From a virus, in the IMG/VR virus record IMGVR_UViG_3300042465_001472, positions 1-31,270 of that record: DNA of 31,270 nt. One strand, written 5' to 3'. Each line of letters starts with the position of its first letter. Within the stretch, counting starts at the first letter, position 1. Shown here in pieces: positions 1-7,244 of this stretch. A program made the translations under genes and the position numbers. Below the pieces are notes generated by a model. It was given only the letters and a program-made list of their open reading frames with translations. It made no database searches and had not been told where the DNA came from.

Positions 1-2
1 AC

Positions 3-542
3 GCATACATTGAAGGCGGTCACGATCCTTCGACTGTGATTGCCAAAGTTCAAGAAGTGCTGAACGCAAAGCTGGTGTCAGGTGCTAAGACCTTGCCTGT
101 CACACTTGGCTTTACTAGCACTGCTAGTGCAGGTTCTGTGGAGTCGCTCCTGTTCATCAAGCAGGCAGACTCAGTGCGCAGAAAGTTGAACGAGTGCTAC
201 AGCCGAGCCTTGACAGTGGCTATCCGCTTGATGGGTGTTGAAGGTTACGTGGAGTTTGAGTACGACACTATCAATCTTCGTCCAGAGGAAGAACTTGAGG
301 CTTTCAAATCCATGCGTCAAAGTCGAGTGCTCCAGTTGCTGTCTCTGGGGTTTATGACTGATGCAGAAGCAGGGCTGAAGTTGACAGGGCACCTGCCACC
401 AGCAGGATTTAAGCCCTTGTCAGGTACAGGTTTCATGAATAGCACACAGACTACAGCAGACAACCCAACAAGCAATACCAGCAACGCAGTTGAAAAGAAC
501 CTGACGCCGGACACTCCGACTAAGCCAAAATCAGGCCGATAA
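3..542 (+). CDS. Portal protein, C-terminal part (5' end outside window)
   Basis: The frame is open from the first bases of the window, so this is the tail end of a larger gene and the GTG at position 36 is not its start. The visible 179 residues contain a helical stretch (KLNECYSRALTVAIRLMG), the segment RPEEELEAFKSMRQSRVLQL, and then GFMTDAEAGLKLTGHLPPAG, followed by a low-complexity Thr/Asn/Pro tail. This pattern is typical of the C-terminal wing/crown of siphovirus portal proteins, the dodecameric DNA channel at the capsid vertex. The position upstream of an S49 prohead protease and major capsid gene fits, although 6.7 kb of other genes lie between. The terminase genes should lie just upstream of the window. 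The family call is from sequence feel and synteny. Confidence 0.7.
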   Translation, partial: AYIEGGHDPSTVIAKVQEVLNAKLVSGAKTLPVTLGFTSTASAGSVESLLFIKQADSVRRKLNECYSRALTVAIRLMGVEGYVEFEYDTINLRPEEELEAFKSMRQSRVLQLLSLGFMTDAEAGLKLTGHLPPAGFKPLSGTGFMNSTQTTADNPTSNTSNAVEKNLTPDTPTKPKSGR

Positions 543-611
543 GTCAAAAATTGGCAGTTGTTTAAACCGGTTGGGTGTGTAAAATGCCCAAACCTAGCAC
601 AGGAACTCAAA

Positions 612-947
612 ATGGCAACGTGTCAACTTTACTCCCACAAGCGGGGAGCTACTTTAGACCTTTCTGGTCAGATCAAGCCTGCTGTAGTGGGCGAGACAGT
701 CCCAAACTTCACCAATTGGATAGGCTCTGCGCAGATCAGACGCCAAGATGACAGCCTTGCTGACACTTTAGTGTTTCAGTGGGTAAACGTTGCACAAGGG
801 TTGGTCAGGATTTACAAGACTGAGACGGCAACTTGGCCCTTAGGTCCAGCAGAAATTGACATTCGTTTTACCAACTCTAACGACTCTAGCAAGGTGTTTA
901 CTACAACTCAACAAATCATGATTGTGAAGGAAATCACCCGTGCTTGA
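612..947 (+). CDS. Small beta-rich phage protein, unknown role
   Basis: This encodes about 111 residues starting with MATCQLYSHKRGATLDL. I chose the ATG at 612 over the TTG at 558 because AGGAA lies at 600-604, seven bases upstream. The protein alternates short hydrophobic strands with polar turns (LVFQWVNVAQGLVRIYK, EIDIRFTNS, QQIMIVKEI). It resembles the small immunoglobulin-like or baseplate-upper-protein-type beta domains that many phages place beside fibre genes. No catalytic motif, signal peptide or membrane segment is visible. It overlaps the next gene by eight bases (GTGCTTGA), so the two are probably translationally coupled and may act together in an appendage. The function is not recognised. 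Confidence 0.7.
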   Translation: MATCQLYSHKRGATLDLSGQIKPAVVGETVPNFTNWIGSAQIRRQDDSLADTLVFQWVNVAQGLVRIYKTETATWPLGPAEIDIRFTNSNDSSKVFTTTQQIMIVKEITRA

Positions 948-1584
948 ACTCAAACTTACGCCAACGCAGCCAACGCTGACACTTGAGTTATCGCCTACAG
1001 ATACCTCGCTGGAGCGTGGCGTAGCTTTGAGCTTTAAGACAAGTTTTGGGCCTGAAGACTCAGGTTTAGTGCTTACTTTGGCACCTTTCTTTAAAGGTGA
1101 GCCGGGTGTAGGCATTGCTGGCGGTGTAGAGGGGGATGTTTTTGTAAAGCAGAGTGCAGCTGATAACGACGGAAATTGGGAAAAGCTTTCAGACCTTGCC
1201 AAAGAGCGCCTGAAACTTACAGACTTGAAGGATGTAAGCGGAACACCGACAGCAGGGCAACTATTTGTTTGGGACACTGTAACTCAAAAATTTGTACCAG
1301 AAGCCAGACAGGCGACTTTGGTATCTGGCACCAACATCAAGACAGTCTCAGGCTTCGACTTGCTTGGCAGTGGAGATATCAGAACTTGGACTGATTTTGT
1401 CACTCAGTGGAGTGTAGCGCCTACATTAGTTGAGACACAAACAGGTGGTCAAGTTTGGCGGTACACCAAAGGTAGTCAGGTTGTTTACCGCTTTGTACCT
1501 AGCCCTTACACTGCGACTGAAGACAAAATTTACGCTTCTTTCACCACGCCTACACTCTCTGGGCTGATAACTTCAAGAGGTTGA
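940..1584 (+). CDS. Short fibre-like structural protein
   Basis: This encodes 214 residues from a GTG start that overlaps the upstream stop; GAAGGA at 925-930 is a reasonable ribosome binding site. The N-terminal third is beta-like. A short glycine-proline stretch (KGEPGVGIAGGVEGD) follows near residues 50-65. Next comes the segment GTNIKTVSGFDLLGSGDI, which is very common in trimeric phage fibres and appendages. The C-terminus, ending TLSGLITSRG, resembles the closing strand of many phage fibre proteins, so the gene looks complete. A virion appendage role, possibly host binding, is inferred. It lies in the accessory block between portal and protease, unlike the other fibre genes at 20209-22467 and 29970-31013. 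Confidence 0.65.
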   Translation: MLELKLTPTQPTLTLELSPTDTSLERGVALSFKTSFGPEDSGLVLTLAPFFKGEPGVGIAGGVEGDVFVKQSAADNDGNWEKLSDLAKERLKLTDLKDVSGTPTAGQLFVWDTVTQKFVPEARQATLVSGTNIKTVSGFDLLGSGDIRTWTDFVTQWSVAPTLVETQTGGQVWRYTKGSQVVYRFVPSPYTATEDKIYASFTTPTLSGLITSRG

Positions 1585-1645
1585 AGTAGATTTTTCGCCA
1601 GAGAGATGGCTAGTCGTATGTTTTGCAGGGTTGCGGTTAAAGAAG

Positions 1646-1675
1646 TTGTCCTTGACGATTCAATCCTGTTACACT
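1646..1675 (+). promoter_or_regulatory. Candidate promoter for the membrane-protein cluster
   Basis: A -35-like TTGTCC (1646-1651) and a -10-like TACACT (1670-1675) are separated by 18 bases, with an extended -10 TG at 1667-1668. It lies in the 119-base gap after the short fibre gene and about 28 bases before the first membrane-protein gene. The same TTG plus extended -10 layout recurs at 7190, 13134 and 14544. It was judged by eye only. Confidence 0.45.
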
Positions 1676-1703
1676 GCCGACATAGTTTAACTAAGGAGCT
1701 CTG

Positions 1704-2078
1704 ATGCCAGAACCTCTATCCACAACTGCCAGCGGCGCAGCAAGCGTTGGATTTTTGGCCTTGCTAATCGGCGCATTTGGCCCTGTAGCTGCTGACGTAA
1801 TGCTTGTCGTAATCTCCGCCTTGGCTGGCTGCTTTATCGCATTGTCAAGTTCAAGAAACCAATCTGTTCTTCAGAGTGTTGGTTTCGTGCTTATCGGTGT
1901 TACTGTCTCGTTGGTCTTGAGTTGGGGCACAATGAACCTTGTGGTCAGTATCATCCCACAACTTAACACACCCTACACACCAAGCATTATCGCAATGGGT
2001 ATTGGATTTATGAGCAACCAACTTCCAAGCCTGTTCGGTGCTCTGTCCAGCAAAGTAAAAACAAAACTTGGAATCTGA
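1704..2078 (+). CDS. Holin-like small membrane protein
   Basis: This encodes 124 residues beginning MPEPLSTTASGAASVGF, with a clear AAGGAG ribosome binding site just upstream. Three hydrophobic segments are visible at roughly residues 14-46 (containing LALLIGAFGPVAADVML and a following helix), 58-80 and 92-110, with a short basic C-terminus (KVKTKLGI). An MPEP-STT start followed by hydrophobic helices is familiar from holin-type proteins of proteobacterial phages, which form inner-membrane lesions that release endolysin. It is the first of three consecutive small membrane-protein genes with gaps of only 3-4 bases. No endolysin or spanin gene is recognisable in the window, so the holin role is inferred from size and topology. 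Confidence 0.6.
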   Translation: MPEPLSTTASGAASVGFLALLIGAFGPVAADVMLVVISALAGCFIALSSSRNQSVLQSVGFVLIGVTVSLVLSWGTMNLVVSIIPQLNTPYTPSIIAMGIGFMSNQLPSLFGALSSKVKTKLGI

Positions 2079-2081
2079 CAC

Positions 2082-2381
2082 ATGCTAGAAATCAAAATCT
2101 GGCTTACGCTTGTCCTGTTCATTGAAGTGCCTGCTATTGCAATGCTAGTGCTGCATACGCCAATGCTCAAAAGGTTGCAGGCACTTGGTTTTGACTGGCT
2201 TATGGCTGTAGGTATGTACCTTGCAACCTTCGGCCTATTTGCTCAAGTGACTCGGACACATCACTACCTCAAATTCAACACCTATCCGGTTGACGAGTGG
2301 TTCCCGCTCTGGGTGACCAAAGACATTGGAATCTCGATAATGATTTTTTGCGTAACACGTTTGGCGTTTAAAAAGGGTTAA
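2082..2381 (+). CDS. Small three-helix membrane protein
   Basis: This encodes 99 residues. Hydrophobic segments lie near residues 5-25 (WLTLVLFIEVPAIAMLVLH), 37-54 (DWLMAVGMYLATFGLFAQV) and 78-95 (WVTKDIGISIMIFCVTRLA), and the protein ends in a basic FKKG. It starts three bases after the preceding membrane-protein gene and was probably co-transcribed with it. The family is not recognised. By position and size it could be a second holin, an antiholin or a superinfection-exclusion protein; the sequence does not distinguish these. The ribosome binding site is weak (GGAA about ten bases upstream), which suggests coupling to the upstream gene. Confidence 0.6.
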   Translation: MLEIKIWLTLVLFIEVPAIAMLVLHTPMLKRLQALGFDWLMAVGMYLATFGLFAQVTRTHHYLKFNTYPVDEWFPLWVTKDIGISIMIFCVTRLAFKKG

Positions 2382-2385
2382 TCAC

Positions 2386-2676
2386 ATGTTCACAAATCCT
2401 ATAGAAACCGTCTTCATTGCTGCGATGGTATCAATGGTTGCAATGGGCGCGTACTGCGCTCACAACCTTAACAACAGTCACCCACTTTGGGTACGGTTGA
2501 TTGTGATGGCCCCTGCAGTCATCGGGATGTTTGCGCCTGTGGTCATTATCATGGGCGTCTATGTCCCATACTTGCTGGATGTGATATTCGCAAGTTCGGT
2601 AGCCCTGCTCTACGCCTTGGTGTCTAGCAAGTTTTCTGACAAGCCTTGGCTTGATATTCGCCGTAACAAGGAGTGA
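2386..2676 (+). CDS. Small three-helix membrane protein
   Basis: This encodes 96 residues with hydrophobic segments near residues 9-27 (FIAAMVSMVAMGAYCAH), 36-57 (WVRLIVMAPAVIGMFAPVVI) and 60-82 (VYVPYLLDVIFASSVALLYA), and a charged tail ending WLDIRRNKE. It is the third in the run of small membrane proteins and follows the second after a four-base gap. Size and topology resemble the preceding gene, but no convincing residue-level similarity is visible between them. The role is unknown. Membership of a lysis or exclusion cluster is inferred from context only. Confidence 0.6.
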   Translation: MFTNPIETVFIAAMVSMVAMGAYCAHNLNNSHPLWVRLIVMAPAVIGMFAPVVIIMGVYVPYLLDVIFASSVALLYALVSSKFSDKPWLDIRRNKE

Positions 2677-2679
2677 TAC

Positions 2680-3024
2680 ATGAAAAAAGTAAACATTAAA
2701 CCTGTCACGGCTTATGCTAACGGACGCCGCTTCACTGCTACGGCTTTCAACGTAGACAGCCGGAATGATGACCTTTTCGGCTTAGTGATTTTCAAGCACA
2801 TTCTGTTTAATGCAGGCGGTGTGCAAGCTGGTGAAGCGCAAACACAGTACGAATATACACAAGCTGAAGCGGGTCAAAGCAAGATGGTGATCATCAATGA
2901 AGATCAGTCAGTGGGCACCTGTGAGTGGGATGCAAGCGCAGAGGGTGCTTACACCGTCGTGGCACAGTCACTGGGTCTGGAGATTGAAGCTTCTGAAGGC
3001 AAGGTTGCTTTCTTGGAGGCTTGA
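2680..3024 (+). CDS. Hypothetical phage protein
   Basis: This encodes 114 residues from an ATG preceded by AAGGAG with good spacing. The N-terminus is basic (MKKVNIKPVTAYANGRRFTA). The rest is mixed, with alternating strands and acidic turns (TQYEYTQAEAGQSKMVIINE, GLEIEASEGKVAFLEA). No signal peptide, membrane segment or known catalytic motif is apparent. It follows the membrane-protein cluster by three bases and precedes another unknown small gene. Its position in a virion-protein block upstream of the large structural protein at 3272 suggests an accessory structural or assembly role, but I do not recognise the family. Confidence 0.6.
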   Translation: MKKVNIKPVTAYANGRRFTATAFNVDSRNDDLFGLVIFKHILFNAGGVQAGEAQTQYEYTQAEAGQSKMVIINEDQSVGTCEWDASAEGAYTVVAQSLGLEIEASEGKVAFLEA

Positions 3025-3026
3025 TC

Positions 3027-3272
3027 ATGGCTATTGAACTCGCAGACGTTGACATTCAAGGCTTTAAAAGCGTTGATAAGCAAGAGTTTTACGCTTACGT
3101 CAATGGGTATGAAGGAGACATGCGGCGAGAAGTCATGCAGATGGTTGATCCACCTTGCTCAATCTATTACGACTTATCAAAAGGCAAGTTTCCAGAGCGT
3201 GTGATGGCTAAATGCTTTTACAACTACGAAACTAAATCTTTTGACGGCTTTAAAATTCGAGAGGTTGCGTAA
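3027..3272 (+). CDS. Hypothetical small phage protein
   Basis: This encodes 81 residues starting MAIELADVDIQGFKSVDKQ. The ATG at 3027 is preferred over the TTG at 3021 because GGAGG at 3015-3019 sits seven bases upstream. The protein is soluble-looking and mixed alpha/beta, with several aromatic residues (EFYAYVNGYEG, KCFYNYETKSFDGFKI). Its stop codon overlaps the ATG of the next gene (TAATG), which is strong evidence for translational coupling to the 1299-residue structural protein. A chaperone or adaptor role for that protein is plausible but not shown. The family is not recognised. Confidence 0.6.
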   Translation: MAIELADVDIQGFKSVDKQEFYAYVNGYEGDMRREVMQMVDPPCSIYYDLSKGKFPERVMAKCFYNYETKSFDGFKIREVA

Positions 3273-6200
3273 TGGCTTTTGCACGTACAGCAGCAGTAGC
3301 GGGGACTGGCACAGTATCCTGCACTGGAACAACCACCGTAACAGGTACAGGCACTGCCTTTGCCTTTGCTATTGGCGCAGCACCAGCAGCTAACGCGCCA
3401 CGAGTTGGTGGCACAATCACCGTGGGCGGCGTGACCAAAACCATCACGGCTATCACTTCGGCAACATCCTTGACCGTTGATTCGGCTTTTGGCACGTTTT
3501 CGGCTCAGGCTTTTACCTGCCAAACAGGCATCACGCAGACGAGCACTGACACAATGAACCTGAGTTTAGGTTCTGCAACTGGTTTCACCATTACAAACCG
3601 TGGTGACCTTTTCCGCACGTTTAATATTGGCGGTCAAGACTTGTTCGTTGAAGGTACGTTGACCGTGGAGTCGCGGGTTGCACAACTTTGCAACGATGGG
3701 TCTTGTGCTAACCGATTTGAGATTCGTGGTAGTGCATCGGGCGGAGAAGCCATCTTTAACGGACGCAAAGCAGCCGCAGCGAACGCTCCATTCCCTTATC
3801 CAGGTTTTGACTGGCTAGGCAACAACGGCAACAAAGTGGTTAAGCTGGTAAGCACCAATGCCAGTTTCCCTGCAAAGTTCACCCTCATTGATGCTTGTGT
3901 GCGCTTTGGCGCTGATTGGCTGACCACTGACTCAGGCAACTTCTCACGCATCTCCACGCAAGGAACTCAATGCTGGATTCTGTGCGCTCGGGGTACAGGT
4001 ACAAGTCAAGCCCGTATTCGCCAAGACAATACGACAGCAACGATAGATTTCCAAGCTTTGAAAACTTGGATTGGTGTGTGGCTGAACTTTGGTGTGCCTC
4101 AACTAAGCTTGAAGGGCTACACCCCAATTGACACAGACGGGCCTGAAATAAACTTGGCAAGTGTCCCGACGGCAACCCGCATCACACTGGAAGACTACAA
4201 CACCACCTATGTGGTGCCCAACTACTATGCCGGTGCTCAGATTGTGTTGCTGGGCGGCGCTTGGGCTCGAATCAAAAACAACTTGCTGGGCACAAACATT
4301 GTTTGGATGAGTTCTAGCGCATCGGGTCGAAATGTCCTTGAGTTTTCAAAGCAAATCACCATCAAGGCTCAGGACTCCGCTGGAAACTTGCTGAGTGACG
4401 GATACCTATATTACCAACCTGTAGGCTCAAACGTAGCTGGCGTCAGAGCCAAAGGCGGTACAGTTGACATCACGTTTGACCTGACACAGCAGGTAATTGC
4501 TACAGTGTCCGGTACGGCTACAAGTGAGTTTGTGTATGCTTGGGGGTATACAAACGCAAGCGGCAACCAGTCGGTTTACAACTATTTCTGCACAGGCACT
4601 ACGAAGGCAGCTGAAAGCCACCTGTTCTATTCAAGCCGTTATGGCTACGACACACAACCTCTGCTACTCAACTTGTCTGGTAATGGAATCGCAACAGTAG
4701 TTGGGACTGGCGCTTCGCCTACTTTTGTTCATGCAAGTCTGCCAACCACAAACAAAGATATTCCAACAGCAGCGGCAATCACTGGTTTTACCTTCAACTT
4801 CTCAACCAAAACTTGGACACATGCAGGAGGCTCCACCCGCACCGTACAGGAGATGTACGATGCCTACCAACTTGCCCGTAATCAACCTGCAAACCTTGGG
4901 CAACCAAACGACTGCGTGGTGACGGGAAACCTGAGAAATTGGGTAGGCTGGACTGGCATCAACAATGGCTCTATAACTGGTGGAACAGCTGGTCTGCAAC
5001 TTGGTTCAAACACGATTACCAACAACGGTAGCATTACAACTATTTATTTCTCGGGGGGTCAATCATCCTCCATCCTGCAACTCATAGGCGCTAGCCCCGC
5101 TGCTGCTGTTGCTGTGTGGCACCCAAGCACCACTGCCACAGAGCTTTTCCAGACAAACGTTTCTGGCAGCGCAGCGAATTACACTGTCTATTACCCACCC
5201 GGCAGTGTAGGACTTGTGAAAAACTATGCACGAGAACTCTTTGGTTCGCAGCGTGTTTCTGGCTCCATCACACTGGCTGCAGGTCTGAACACAGTCAATT
5301 TTGTGGACATTCCAGATATAAGTATTTCGAACACAAGCCAGAGTGTTGTGACAGCTTACACAACCGTTGAAGGCCCAAGCAAACGTTATGACCGTACAGC
5401 CATTTTCAGGTTGACAGAGCAAGGCATCAAGTTGGGGCAGATCGTAACACGCTCAGGCACAAACCTCGAAGGCACTTTCAGTGTGGTCGTGCGAGATGAC
5501 GCCCCTGCTGTGTACTCTGTGCTTGGCAATGTCATCACAATCAAAGCTGCAAGTTATGAAGCAGATAGCAAATATATCAAAGAGCTGGTGACTGGTGGCG
5601 GCACATTTACTGCCTTTGACACAGAATTGATCACCATCGACATTGAAGACGCCAATGGCGATTCAAGTGTCTTGGTACAGGGCACTACAGGCGGTTTGGT
5701 AGATGTTTGGAAGTGCGTTAATGGCACTATCAACTCTGACTACGCTACAGGCACTAAGATTGGCAGCAATATCAGCTCAGGTAAATTTCGATTTACAGGT
5801 ACAGACGGCTTCAAGTTGATTTTCTACGACAAAAACACCCTGCTTGCTCGTGACTGTTCTATGAGCAAAGGCAGCTACGTGCTTGGTTGGTACTTGTACG
5901 ATGCACCTACAGGTGGACTGACACAGGAGCAAAACGTCAACTTCAGTAACATGGTAACCAAAGTCAATGACATCTTTGCTGATGTCAACAGCGTGACAAC
6001 AGGCTTTGTCGAGGCTACTGACAACCTTCATGCCATTCGTGCTGCTGTGGATACCACCCCTAGTGAGACAGCAACCGCAGTGTGGACTGCTGCTACACGC
6101 ACACTGACAAGTGCAGGGGCCAGCGGAGCAACCTTGGCTGAGATTGAGGCATCGACTGTACTTGCAAAACAAGCTGCGGTTACTGCTTTGGGCACACCTT

Positions 6201-7171
6201 TGCAGGCGTCTGCTTACACAGCACCGGCTAACTCTGATATTGCAGCTATCAAATCGAAGACAGACACACTGGTAAATGCCCCAACAGTTGCACAGCTTGA
6301 GGCATCTGCGCTGGCAAAGCAGTCTGACGTGGCGTTCTTGGGTTCTCCATTGCAGGCGTCTGCTTATGTTGAACCTGCTAACTCTGATATTGCAGCTATC
6401 AAAGCGAAGACAGATACTTTGATCAATACGGATATCAGTGGACTTGCGACCGCTGTGCAGGTTGGAACACCTTTGCAGGCTTCTGCTTACACAGCACCTG
6501 CTAACTCTGACATTGCAGCGATTAAGGCTAAGACGGATACCCTTGTAAATGCACCTACGGTTGCACAGTTGGAAGCCTCAGCACTTGCAAAACAGTCTGC
6601 GGTTACTGCTTTGGGTTCTCCATTGCAGGCGTCTGCTTACGTAGCACCACCAACTGCAACAGCAATTGCGACAGCAGTGGAAGTTGCAATTATTACTGAA
6701 AACGACGGCAATGCAGTGCTTCAAGCTATTGCAGACAAGATAGGAAATGAGAACCTGTCTGCTGCGGCAGTAGCTTCTGCTGTTCGTACAGAGTTGGCAA
6801 CAGAACTGTCAAAACTTGACGCTACAGTAAGTTCAAGACTGGCAACTACTGGCTACACAGCACCTGCTAACTCTGATATTGCAGCTATAAAATCGAAGAC
6901 AGACACGTTGGTAAATGCACCTACAGTTGCAGAACTTGAGGCATCTGAACTTGCAAAACAAGCTTCTGTCGTCGCTTTGGGTTCTCCATTGCAGGCTTCT
7001 GCTTACACAGCACCTGCTAACTCTGATATTGCAGCAATCAAAGCGAAGACAGACACTTTGGTCAACACCGACACGACCGCCTTGGCTAAGAAGACGGATG
7101 TTGAAGTTGTTAATCAGGGTGTTAAAAACGCAAGCTTGCTAATTCCGCACACTACAAATCTGCCAACCTGA
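3272..7171 (+). CDS. Large repeat-bearing virion appendage protein
   Basis: This encodes 1299 residues and is the second longest gene in the window. The N-terminal ~85 residues are Gly/Thr/Ala-rich, like the VGGTITVGGVTKTIT modules found at the start of phage fibre proteins. Residues ~90-850 are beta-rich, with many GT, NG and SG turns and no catalytic motif I recognise. Around residues 900-950 a helical linker appears (NVNFSNMVTKVNDIFADVN, SETATAVWTAATRTLTSAG). Residues ~972-1268 hold six copies of a module containing PLQASAYTAPANSDIAAIKA, which resembles coiled-coil stalk repeats known from phage fibres. There is no membrane segment or signal peptide. A fibre or spike made in the head-gene region could be attached to the capsid or neck rather than the tail; that is inference. 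Confidence 0.65.
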   Translation: MAFARTAAVAGTGTVSCTGTTTVTGTGTAFAFAIGAAPAANAPRVGGTITVGGVTKTITAITSATSLTVDSAFGTFSAQAFTCQTGITQTSTDTMNLSLGSATGFTITNRGDLFRTFNIGGQDLFVEGTLTVESRVAQLCNDGSCANRFEIRGSASGGEAIFNGRKAAAANAPFPYPGFDWLGNNGNKVVKLVSTNASFPAKFTLIDACVRFGADWLTTDSGNFSRISTQGTQCWILCARGTGTSQARIRQDNTTATIDFQALKTWIGVWLNFGVPQLSLKGYTPIDTDGPEINLASVPTATRITLEDYNTTYVVPNYYAGAQIVLLGGAWARIKNNLLGTNIVWMSSSASGRNVLEFSKQITIKAQDSAGNLLSDGYLYYQPVGSNVAGVRAKGGTVDITFDLTQQVIATVSGTATSEFVYAWGYTNASGNQSVYNYFCTGTTKAAESHLFYSSRYGYDTQPLLLNLSGNGIATVVGTGASPTFVHASLPTTNKDIPTAAAITGFTFNFSTKTWTHAGGSTRTVQEMYDAYQLARNQPANLGQPNDCVVTGNLRNWVGWTGINNGSITGGTAGLQLGSNTITNNGSITTIYFSGGQSSSILQLIGASPAAAVAVWHPSTTATELFQTNVSGSAANYTVYYPPGSVGLVKNYARELFGSQRVSGSITLAAGLNTVNFVDIPDISISNTSQSVVTAYTTVEGPSKRYDRTAIFRLTEQGIKLGQIVTRSGTNLEGTFSVVVRDDAPAVYSVLGNVITIKAASYEADSKYIKELVTGGGTFTAFDTELITIDIEDANGDSSVLVQGTTGGLVDVWKCVNGTINSDYATGTKIGSNISSGKFRFTGTDGFKLIFYDKNTLLARDCSMSKGSYVLGWYLYDAPTGGLTQEQNVNFSNMVTKVNDIFADVNSVTTGFVEATDNLHAIRAAVDTTPSETATAVWTAATRTLTSAGASGATLAEIEASTVLAKQAAVTALGTPLQASAYTAPANSDIAAIKSKTDTLVNAPTVAQLEASALAKQSDVAFLGSPLQASAYVEPANSDIAAIKAKTDTLINTDISGLATAVQVGTPLQASAYTAPANSDIAAIKAKTDTLVNAPTVAQLEASALAKQSAVTALGSPLQASAYVAPPTATAIATAVEVAIITENDGNAVLQAIADKIGNENLSAAAVASAVRTELATELSKLDATVSSRLATTGYTAPANSDIAAIKSKTDTLVNAPTVAELEASELAKQASVVALGSPLQASAYTAPANSDIAAIKAKTDTLVNTDTTALAKKTDVEVVNQGVKNASLLIPHTTNLPT
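6187..7075 (+). repeat. Six imperfect in-frame repeats in the large appendage gene
   Basis: Copies begin near 6187, 6337, 6460, 6610, 6840 and 6977. The shared core encodes PLQASAYTAPANSDIAAIKA followed by KTDTLVNAP in the full copies. Copy 4 is diverged after its first ten residues, and copy 5 lacks the PLQASA start. Between copies 4 and 5 lies a different helical insert (EDGN-like region through LATELSKLDATVSSRLATTG). DNA identity is high between copies, suggesting recent expansion. Confidence 0.85.
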
Positions 7172-7178
7172 AAAAAGT

Positions 7179-7217
7179 CTATAGCAAGTTTGCCGAAGTT
7201 CGACAAACTTGCTATAG
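7179..7217. repeat. Perfect 14-base inverted repeat overlapping a promoter
   Basis: The left arm CTATAGCAAGTTTG (7179-7192) and right arm CAAACTTGCTATAG (7204-7217) are exact reverse complements with an 11-base spacer. On the + strand no T tract follows. On the - strand the hairpin is followed by a run of six T (the A run at 7171-7176), so as a terminator it would act leftward. The right arm contains the extended -10 of the candidate promoter at 7190-7218, so it could also be an operator. Confidence 0.75.
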
Positions 7218-7218
7218 T
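7190..7218 (+). promoter_or_regulatory. Candidate promoter for the capsid operon
   Basis: TTGCCG (7190-7195) and TATAGT (7213-7218) are 17 bases apart, with an extended -10 TG at 7210-7211. It lies in the only gap between the large appendage gene and the protease/scaffold gene, 27 bases before the protease ATG. Both elements sit largely inside the inverted repeat arms, so protein binding or DNA cruciform formation could affect it. It is the best-looking -10 of the window's promoter set. Confidence 0.55.
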
Positions 7219-7244
7219 AGCGAAAATACGCTAGGAATCAGACT

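Noticed and set aside
558-611. TTG-initiated N-terminal extension of the gene at 612
   Set aside because: No ribosome binding site before the TTG, while AAGG-like AGGAA sits correctly before the ATG at 612.
1652-1657. TTGACG as a -35 box
   Set aside because: Only 12 bases separate it from TACACT. The TTGTCC six bases upstream gives an 18-base spacer.
5063-5422. Long minus-strand open frames (here and at 840-1277, 5777-6172, 8630-9193, 9153-9848, 19711-20091)
   Set aside because: They lie opposite strong + strand genes, are Cys/Ser-rich with no ribosome sites or recognisable domains, and are explained by codon composition.
7171-7217. Rightward rho-independent terminator at the inverted repeat
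   Set aside because: No T run follows the hairpin on the + strand; the A run precedes it, so it would only fit leftward termination.
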